Shown here: piece after piece, positions 59,102 to 64,000 of the stretch
Layout of the letters: every line of letters starts with the position of its first letter
How positions within the stretch are numbered: position 1 is the first letter of the stretch
Assembly: GCA_029261965.1 (NCBI GenBank)
Contig: JAJDAH010000188.1
Span: forward strand, 1-64,000
Reading direction: 5' to 3'
Length of the DNA: 64,000 bases
Source of the DNA: Polyangiaceae bacterium
GTDB taxonomy: Bacteria > Myxococcota_A > Polyangia > Polyangiales > Polyangiaceae
Program-made: the position numbers and the translations under genes
Notes under the pieces: model-generated
What the model saw: the letters and a program-made list of their open reading frames with translations, nothing else
Told to the model about the DNA's origin: nothing
The model's database searches: none

Positions 59102-59797
59102 ATGTCGCGAGTCGTACGCTTCGGCGGTGTCGCTTCGGCCAGCGCGGCGAAATGGCTGCTTCGTGCAGCGATGATCGGCGCGACCCTAGCCACCGCTTGT
59201 GAATCGAAAAAGACCGACGCGCCGGCGACGTCCGCTGCCCCGAGGTCCGCTGCCCCGACGTCGAGCGCCGAGCCCGCCGCGAGTACCAACACGCGAGCGG
59301 CGACGTCCGCCGGCGGCTCCGCGAAACGCGGACAGGCTCCCCAGAGACCCCCTCTTAGCCCCGACTGGGACCCGCCGAGCGGACCTTCGCCGCGACCCGC
59401 CGCGAAGGATTTCGACAACGGGAAAAAGATCGTCGTCCGCCGCGTGCCCAACCTCGGCTGCGAGGCGCGCGTGGTGCGCGAATGGATCCGGATCGGCTGC
59501 GGCAGAAAAGACACCCTCGCGGTGAAGGTCGTTCGCCCGAAAAAGGCGCCGGAGAACGTGTTCGCGGAAAAAGTGGACGGGCGAGGCGTCGTGACCATGG
59601 CGGTGCAGCGCGGGCTCGATCTGCGCGTCGACTTCGAGTGGAAAGGCAGCACTCGCCGACTCGTGACGGTGTGGCCTGAGGACGCGCCACGACCCGTCAT
59701 CTACATCGCCAGGACCCCGCCCAAGGACCAGAAGACGCGGTGCACGGACGTCTGTCCCACCGGCCCCTGCAAAGAGGATTGCGTCGAGGACTACTGA
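59102..59797 (+). CDS. Small lipoprotein with basic/Cys-containing domain
   Basis: 231 aa, ATG nine nt after the peptidase stop. Lipobox LATAC, Cys33. Ala/Ser/Pro spacer to about 100. The rest has 'KKIVVRRVPNLGCEARVVREWIRIGCGRK' and a C-terminal Cys cluster 'CTDVCPTGPCKEDC'. No family recognised. Probably cotranscribed with the peptidase; could be an accessory protein for it. Confidence 0.78.
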   Translation: MSRVVRFGGVASASAAKWLLRAAMIGATLATACESKKTDAPATSAAPRSAAPTSSAEPAASTNTRAATSAGGSAKRGQAPQRPPLSPDWDPPSGPSPRPAAKDFDNGKKIVVRRVPNLGCEARVVREWIRIGCGRKDTLAVKVVRPKKAPENVFAEKVDGRGVVTMAVQRGLDLRVDFEWKGSTRRLVTVWPEDAPRPVIYIARTPPKDQKTRCTDVCPTGPCKEDCVEDY

Positions 59798-59866
59798 GAC
59801 CCGAGGGGGCCAAGCCTCGCTGGGGGGGTGGCAGAATCGCCCATCAGCCGGTTCGGAAACGCGGTG

Positions 59867-60454
59867 CTACGCGCCTTTTTTCAATTCCGTCAGAACGAGC
59901 TTCGACACCGCCTTGAGCGTATCGAACACGCCGGGCCCGGTCCGTGCGCAGGCTTCGTAGTCTGGGACGTTCATCGGGTTCAGCGCTTCACGCAGCTCCT
60001 CGATGGGCAGCACGTTCGGCAGGTCGCGTTTGTTGTACTGCACGACGTACGGGACCTTTTCGAGCGAATACCCCTGCTCGGCAAGGTTCGTGCGGAGGTT
60101 CTCCACGCTCTCCTGATTCGCCTCGAACCGCTCGATCTGGCTATCGGCGACGAAGATGACGCCGTCGACGCCCTTGAGGATGAGCTTGCGGCTCGCGTCG
60201 TAGAACACCTGCCCGGGCACCGTGTAGAGGTGGAAGCGAGTCTTGAAACCGCGGATCTCCCCGAGCGAGAGCGGGAGGAAGTCGAAAAAGAGCGTGCGCT
60301 CGGTTTCGGTGGCGAGCGAGATCATCTTGCCCTTCGCATCAGGGCTCGTCCGCTCGTAGATGTACTGCAGGTTGGTGGTTTTTCCGCAGAGACCAGGACC
60401 GTAGTAGACGATCTTGCAGTTGATCTCCCGGGCCATGTAGTTGATGAAGCTCAT
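59867..60454 (-). CDS. mglA: Gliding-motility Ras-like GTPase MglA
   Basis: 195 aa. Near identical in layout to Myxococcus MglA: '[19 protein letters not shown]', P-loop '[12 protein letters not shown]' (19-30), '[22 protein letters not shown]', 'YNKRDLP' for guanine. The bacterial polarity switch, sitting at the leading pole with GTP. It lies 12 bp behind mglB, the same order as in Myxococcus (mglBA). Gliding motility or predation is likely. Confidence 0.97.
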   Translation of the reverse strand: MSFINYMAREINCKIVYYGPGLCGKTTNLQYIYERTSPDAKGKMISLATETERTLFFDFLPLSLGEIRGFKTRFHLYTVPGQVFYDASRKLILKGVDGVIFVADSQIERFEANQESVENLRTNLAEQGYSLEKVPYVVQYNKRDLPNVLPIEELREALNPMNVPDYEACARTGPGVFDTLKAVSKLVLTELKKGA

Positions 60455-60466
60455 CGCCCGGTTACC

Positions 60467-60949
60467 TCAGTCATTGAACAGATTGTCGATGTCCTCGTCG
60501 GTGATCTCCGCGAACGGGGAGTCTCCACCGGGCTCTTGAACCTTGCTGAGCAAAGATTCGAAGATACGGTTGAGCTCGTCGCTCGCTTTGCGAACCCGTA
60601 GCCGAACCAGACCGAGACTCGACTTGGAGTCGAAGATCACCACCAAGATGACCCGATTGCCGACGAGCTGAATGTGGATGTTGGCGTTTTCGCCTTCATG
60701 AAACTGCGTCGAGAACTCGTTCTCGCGCAGGAGCTTTGCGATACCGCCGGTCGCCGCGATGTTGCCGGCCGTCAGCGACGCCAGCGACGTGGTGTCGATG
60801 TTGTCGACCTCGCCGCTGGCAGCAATGAGCTGACCGTTCTTGTCGACGATGAAGACGACCTTCGCGTTCGCTTCGCGCACGAGTCGGTCGACAACCAGTT
60901 GGATCTGGTTGAACTCCTCCTCGTACATCACCATCTGGGGATTAACCAT
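60467..60949 (-). CDS. mglB: MglB roadblock/LC7 GAP
   Basis: 160 aa from ATG 60949, chosen for 'agagga' five nt upstream. Roadblock/LC7 fold with 'FNQIQLVVDRLVREANAKVVFIVDKNGQLIAASGE' and 'FDSKSSLGLVRLRVRKA', homologous to Myxococcus MglB, the GTPase-activating partner of MglA. C-terminal acidic tail 'EDIDNLFND'. Upstream of mglA in one message. Confidence 0.96.
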   Translation of the reverse strand: MVNPQMVMYEEEFNQIQLVVDRLVREANAKVVFIVDKNGQLIAASGEVDNIDTTSLASLTAGNIAATGGIAKLLRENEFSTQFHEGENANIHIQLVGNRVILVVIFDSKSSLGLVRLRVRKASDELNRIFESLLSKVQEPGGDSPFAEITDEDIDNLFND

Positions 60950-61315
60950 CGAAGTCCTCTGCGCTTGGCGTCCTAGCTGAGACCTCTCCGCGCGCGCTGT
61001 CCGGTCTCTGAAACCCGGAGTCCGACCGCTGCAACTCACCGTAAGGTCGAGACGTTTCTACCTCCCAAAGGGGTGAAGCATCCTTGTACTTGAGGCGCCC
61101 CAGGCCAGCAAGCACAGCGTCGCTCCTCTTTTTGATTGCTGTCGAAGCCAGGGCGATTGCTGTCGAAGCAGGGCCCAAATCCCCCGCCTTGGAGCCCGTA
61201 ACGCGACCTCGTCCGGCCAAAGGGCGCGGAGGGCACACGCCGACCGCGTTTCAGGCCAGAAAACTCGCGGGTTTTTGCTGGCGAGTGACCCCGACTGTCG
61301 CTAATCAAGAAGGGA
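60950..61315. other. 366-bp upstream region of mglBA, with tandem repeat
   Basis: No gene seen on either strand. The main feature is a 21-bp tandem repeat: gattgctgtcgaagc occurs at 61134-61148 and 61155-61169. The start of the next plus-strand gene is at 61316. Promoters for mglBA (minus) and that gene (plus) must both lie here. No rho-independent terminator noted. Confidence 0.6.
61134..61169. repeat. 21-bp-period tandem repeat upstream of mglBA
   Basis: gattgctgtcgaagc is repeated with 6 nt between (ccaggg c-type spacer). The period is two helical turns, so proteins bound to both would lie on the same face. About 185-220 bp before the mglB start. Read from the minus strand, each unit is gcttcgacagcaatc. 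Confidence 0.6.
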
Positions 61316-64000
61316 GTGAAGCCCTGGGCCCTGGGACTCGTTGGAGCGCTGATGAGCCTCCCTGCTAGCGCTGAGGCGGGCGGGGCGATCGTGCATCCGG
61401 ACTTGACTCGGGCGATTGACCAGCTCGAGCAGGCCAACGGACCGGAGGCATACTCGGCGCTGCGCCGGATTTGGTCGACGTGGGACCGGGCGAATCCCGT
61501 GCACGTCGAAGAAGCACTCCGAGCCGCCGAGGGCGATCGAAAGCTGGCTCCGGCGACGCGTGTGTACGCCGGCATGCTGCAAGCGTTCGCGCGTAGCCGT
61601 CGCGGCGACCTGGCCGCGGAGCGAAAGAAGATCTCCGCCCTCGGGTTCATCGACGACTGGCTCGTGCTCGGACCCTTCGACAACGAAGGGAAAGCGGGAT
61701 TCGACGGAGACTCCGGACCCGAAGCCGACTTCAGTCGACCCATCGTCATTGGGCAGAGCTACACCGGCAAAGAACGACCGGTCATCTGGCGGCAGGCGCC
61801 GGCAGCGGCATTTCCTTTCGGCTGGCTCGACTCCGGCGCGCTCTTCCGACCCGAGCGCTTCATCTGCATCTACGCGAAGACTTTCGTGCGGAGCAAAGCG
61901 TCGGCCCGAGCGCCGCGCGCGGTGACGCTGTGGGCCGGAGCGGCGGGCGCGTTTCGCGCCTACTGGAACGGCCGCGTCGTGTTGAAAGACACGGCCTACC
62001 GCGGCCACGACCCCGAGCGATTCGCCCAGACCGTGCGCCTGAAAGCGGGCACCAACGACCTCACCGTCAAAGTCTGCGGCGCCGACATCGCGCCGATTTT
62101 GTCGGTGCGCATAGGCGACCGAAAGGGCGGCCCTGACGCCGAGGTCGAAGTCACGAGCGACCTCTCCGCGAGCGTCGCCGCGGCCAAAAACCTCGAGACC
62201 AGTGACGACAAGGCGACCGACGTCCCCAAGCCGCGTCCGGGAGAGCCCCTCGGGCCGATGCAGGCGTTCCAGAAGCTGACCGACCAGAAAAAGCCGAAGC
62301 CGAGCGATCTTTTTGCTCACGCCGAGTATCTGGTCCGCACGAGCAGCGACGACCCGACCGAGCACATCGCGAGGAACCTCGCGCACCGCGCGGCCGAAGC
62401 CGAGCCGAAGATCGACCGCCTCTTGCTGGCGGCAAACCTCGTCGAGGATCGAAACCAGGTCGCCGAGTGGATCGACAAGGCTCAGGCGCTGGCGGACAAA
62501 CGGAAAGAACCGAACATCCAGGTTCTGCTGGCGCAAGCCATCCTCGCTCAGAACAGCCAGAACTGGCGCCTCGCGTTCCCGTTTTTCGACCGGGTCCTCG
62601 CCATCGACCCGGACAACGTGCGGGCCATCCAAGGGCGAGTCGAGCTCTACAACGAGGCCGGATTGAGGCGCACCGCGCTCGCGACGCTCGAGAGAGCCGT
62701 CGGTAGGCAGCCGCATTCGGTCACGCTGCTGAACATGTACGCGTCGCAGCTCGACGCACTCGGGCGCGCCACCGAAGCCAACGAAGTGAAGCAGCGCTAC
62801 GCGAATTTGCGCTTCGACGACATGGCGTTCCTCGGGGGCAAGGTCGAGCTGAGCGTGACTCGCCGCAGCCGCGGCGCCGCGGAGCATTGGCTCGACCGCC
62901 TCCGAACTGTGGATCCCGACAGCCAATGGGGTTTCGGGCTCGCCGCTCGCACCTACGAAAGACTCGGTCAGACCGACCGGGCCATCGCCACCTACGAACG
63001 CGCCTTGTCCTACGCCCCCGAAGACGTGGGCACGCTGCGCGAGCTCAGCGACCTGCACGGGCGCATCGGCCATCGCGACGAGCAACTCGCGCTCCTCAAG
63101 CGAATCCTCGAGATCCGCCCTCAGGAGAAAGACGTGCGTGAGTACGTCGAGCACATCGTCCCGCCGAAACCCCGGCCGGACGAGGCGTACGCGTGGGCCG
63201 CCGATCGCTTCCTCAGAAAACGACACGCACCGGCCGACGGACAAAACCGCCGGACGATGCTCGATTTGACCGTGACCACCGTCTTCGAGAACGGCTTGTC
63301 CAGCGAGTTTCGCCAGGTCGTGTTTCAACCGCTGACGAACGCCGCCGCCGCCAACGCGCGTCAGTATTCCTTTCACTACCAAGGCGGCCAGCAGACGGTG
63401 ACCCTTCGGGGGGCGCGGGTTCACCGCAAGGACAACTCGATCGACGAAGCCGTCGAGAGCGGCGAGGGTCCCGCCAACGATCCGGCCATCGCGATGTACA
63501 CGTCGGGGCGGAACTTCTACGTCCAGTTCCCGCGGCTCGAGCCGGGAGACGTGGTCGAGCTCCGCTATCGAATCGACGACGTGACACCGCGCAACGAGTT
63601 CGCGGACTACTACGGCGCGATCCAGTACATGCAGTCGAACGAGCCGGTGGGGCACGCCGAATACGTGCTGATCACGCCAAAGAAGCGCAAGTTCGTCATT
63701 CACTCGTCGAAGCTGCCGAAGCTGCAGGTGACCCAGAAGGAGAAGGGCAACCAGCGCACCTATCGGTTCATCGCCAAGGACGTGCCCGCGCTGTTGCCCG
63801 AACCCGCGATGCCGCCGTGGCCGGAAGTGCTCGGGTACGTGCACGTGTCCACGTTCGAAAACTGGAAGGCCCTCGGCACTTGGTACTGGGGCCTGTCGAA
63901 GGATCAGTTCGACCTCGACGACGCGACTCGAAAGATCGTCCAGGACGTCACCAAGAACGCCAAGACCGATCTGGAGAAGGTCCGCGCGGTCTACGGCTGG
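61316..64000 (+). CDS. TPR and DUF3857/transglutaminase-like protein, 3' end cut by window
   Basis: At least 895 residues, running off the right edge with no stop. GTG 61316 gives a clean signal peptide (MKPWALGLVGALMSLPASAEA). After this, a helical region with 'EAYSALRRIWSTWDRANPVHV', a beta-sandwich segment ('FIDDWLVLGPFDNEGKAGFD', 'WAGAAGAFRAYWNGRVV'), then TPR repeats at about 360-610 ('AFPFFDRVLAIDPDNVRAIQGRVELYNEAG', 'AIATYERALSYAPEDVGTLREL'). From about 640 a DUF3857-type domain ('VVFQPLTNAAAANARQY', 'PGDVVELRYRIDDV'), which in this family is followed by a transglutaminase-like domain; its start appears before the window ends. Periplasmic. Confidence 0.85.
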   Translation, partial: MKPWALGLVGALMSLPASAEAGGAIVHPDLTRAIDQLEQANGPEAYSALRRIWSTWDRANPVHVEEALRAAEGDRKLAPATRVYAGMLQAFARSRRGDLAAERKKISALGFIDDWLVLGPFDNEGKAGFDGDSGPEADFSRPIVIGQSYTGKERPVIWRQAPAAAFPFGWLDSGALFRPERFICIYAKTFVRSKASARAPRAVTLWAGAAGAFRAYWNGRVVLKDTAYRGHDPERFAQTVRLKAGTNDLTVKVCGADIAPILSVRIGDRKGGPDAEVEVTSDLSASVAAAKNLETSDDKATDVPKPRPGEPLGPMQAFQKLTDQKKPKPSDLFAHAEYLVRTSSDDPTEHIARNLAHRAAEAEPKIDRLLLAANLVEDRNQVAEWIDKAQALADKRKEPNIQVLLAQAILAQNSQNWRLAFPFFDRVLAIDPDNVRAIQGRVELYNEAGLRRTALATLERAVGRQPHSVTLLNMYASQLDALGRATEANEVKQRYANLRFDDMAFLGGKVELSVTRRSRGAAEHWLDRLRTVDPDSQWGFGLAARTYERLGQTDRAIATYERALSYAPEDVGTLRELSDLHGRIGHRDEQLALLKRILEIRPQEKDVREYVEHIVPPKPRPDEAYAWAADRFLRKRHAPADGQNRRTMLDLTVTTVFENGLSSEFRQVVFQPLTNAAAANARQYSFHYQGGQQTVTLRGARVHRKDNSIDEAVESGEGPANDPAIAMYTSGRNFYVQFPRLEPGDVVELRYRIDDVTPRNEFADYYGAIQYMQSNEPVGHAEYVLITPKKRKFVIHSSKLPKLQVTQKEKGNQRTYRFIAKDVPALLPEPAMPPWPEVLGYVHVSTFENWKALGTWYWGLSKDQFDLDDATRKIVQDVTKNAKTDLEKVRAVYGW

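Noticed and set aside
61301-63844. Very long open frame on the minus strand (over 800 codons)
   Set aside because: It lies wholly opposite the TPR/DUF3857 gene, whose plus-strand frame has a signal peptide, TPR repeats and recognisable domains. The minus frame is a GC-bias shadow.

Overview
The window is high-GC DNA from a gliding deltaproteobacterium-like organism, most probably a myxobacterium of the Polyangia (Sorangium/Polyangium side). The evidence is an mglBA pair with near-canonical MglA, at least eight secreted lipoproteins in which a Gly/Ser/Ala-rich linker follows the lipobox, a MYXO-CTERM-like anchor, frequent GTG/TTG starts and dense codon-biased coding. I see no rRNA, tRNA, CRISPR array, prophage or insertion sequence.

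Layout. 1-4.4 kb: a TPR-like protein cut by the left edge, a secreted phosphoesterase, a Gly-rich lipoprotein and a membrane-anchored propeller. 4.4-5.5 kb: receiver-histidine kinase. 5.6-11.8 kb: an aromatic/CoA block with an Old Yellow Enzyme and a creatininase-family hydrolase facing a benzoate/2-aminobenzoate-CoA ligase and a fused monooxygenase/OYE of the 2-aminobenzoyl-CoA monooxygenase/reductase type. 11.8-14.1 kb: YdcZ-type transporter and TypA. 14.2-20.3 kb: signalling genes (HDOD/zinc/TM protein, PP2C fused to a cNMP-like domain, diguanylate cyclase) and a Cys-rich lipoprotein followed by a palindromic element. 20.4-28.4 kb: aldehyde dehydrogenase, pseudo-receiver, radical SAM enzyme, Pro-tailed lipoprotein, GST-like protein, a gene remnant and a propeller lipoprotein. 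28.5-32.7 kb: ArsA-like ATPase, NadE, small lipoprotein, PilZ-like protein. 33.7-37.2 kb: riboflavin operon (ribE, a RibB with a dead GTP cyclohydrolase II domain, ribH, nusB, a lone M17 N-domain). 37.3-43.8 kb: alr, indoleamine 2,3-dioxygenase, menB, a 2-hydroxyacid dehydrogenase, DUF502 and DUF2071. 43.8-51 kb: secreted and membrane proteins and ilvA. 51.2-54.6 kb: RNase E/G with a large insert in its S1 region, PilZ, lipoprotein, and a 37-residue basic ORF. 54.6-57.8 kb: a five-gene operon with overlapping stops and starts (TetR, sirtuin, propeller lipoprotein, RecX, 86-aa protein). 58-64 kb: M28 peptidase lipoprotein, small lipoprotein, mglBA, and a TPR/DUF3857 protein cut by the right edge.

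How the genes fit together. Indoleamine dioxygenase (Trp to N-formylkynurenine) and the aminobenzoate-CoA ligase/monooxygenase pair could be two ends of a tryptophan-kynurenine-anthranilate route, though they lie 27 kb apart and the middle enzymes are absent. The diguanylate cyclase, two PilZ-type proteins, HDOD protein, PP2C and MglA/MglB suit a motile, surface-living predator or saprophyte. The clearest non-genic find is a palindromic intergenic repeat with two diverged copies in opposite orientation (19096-19191 and 57837-57897).
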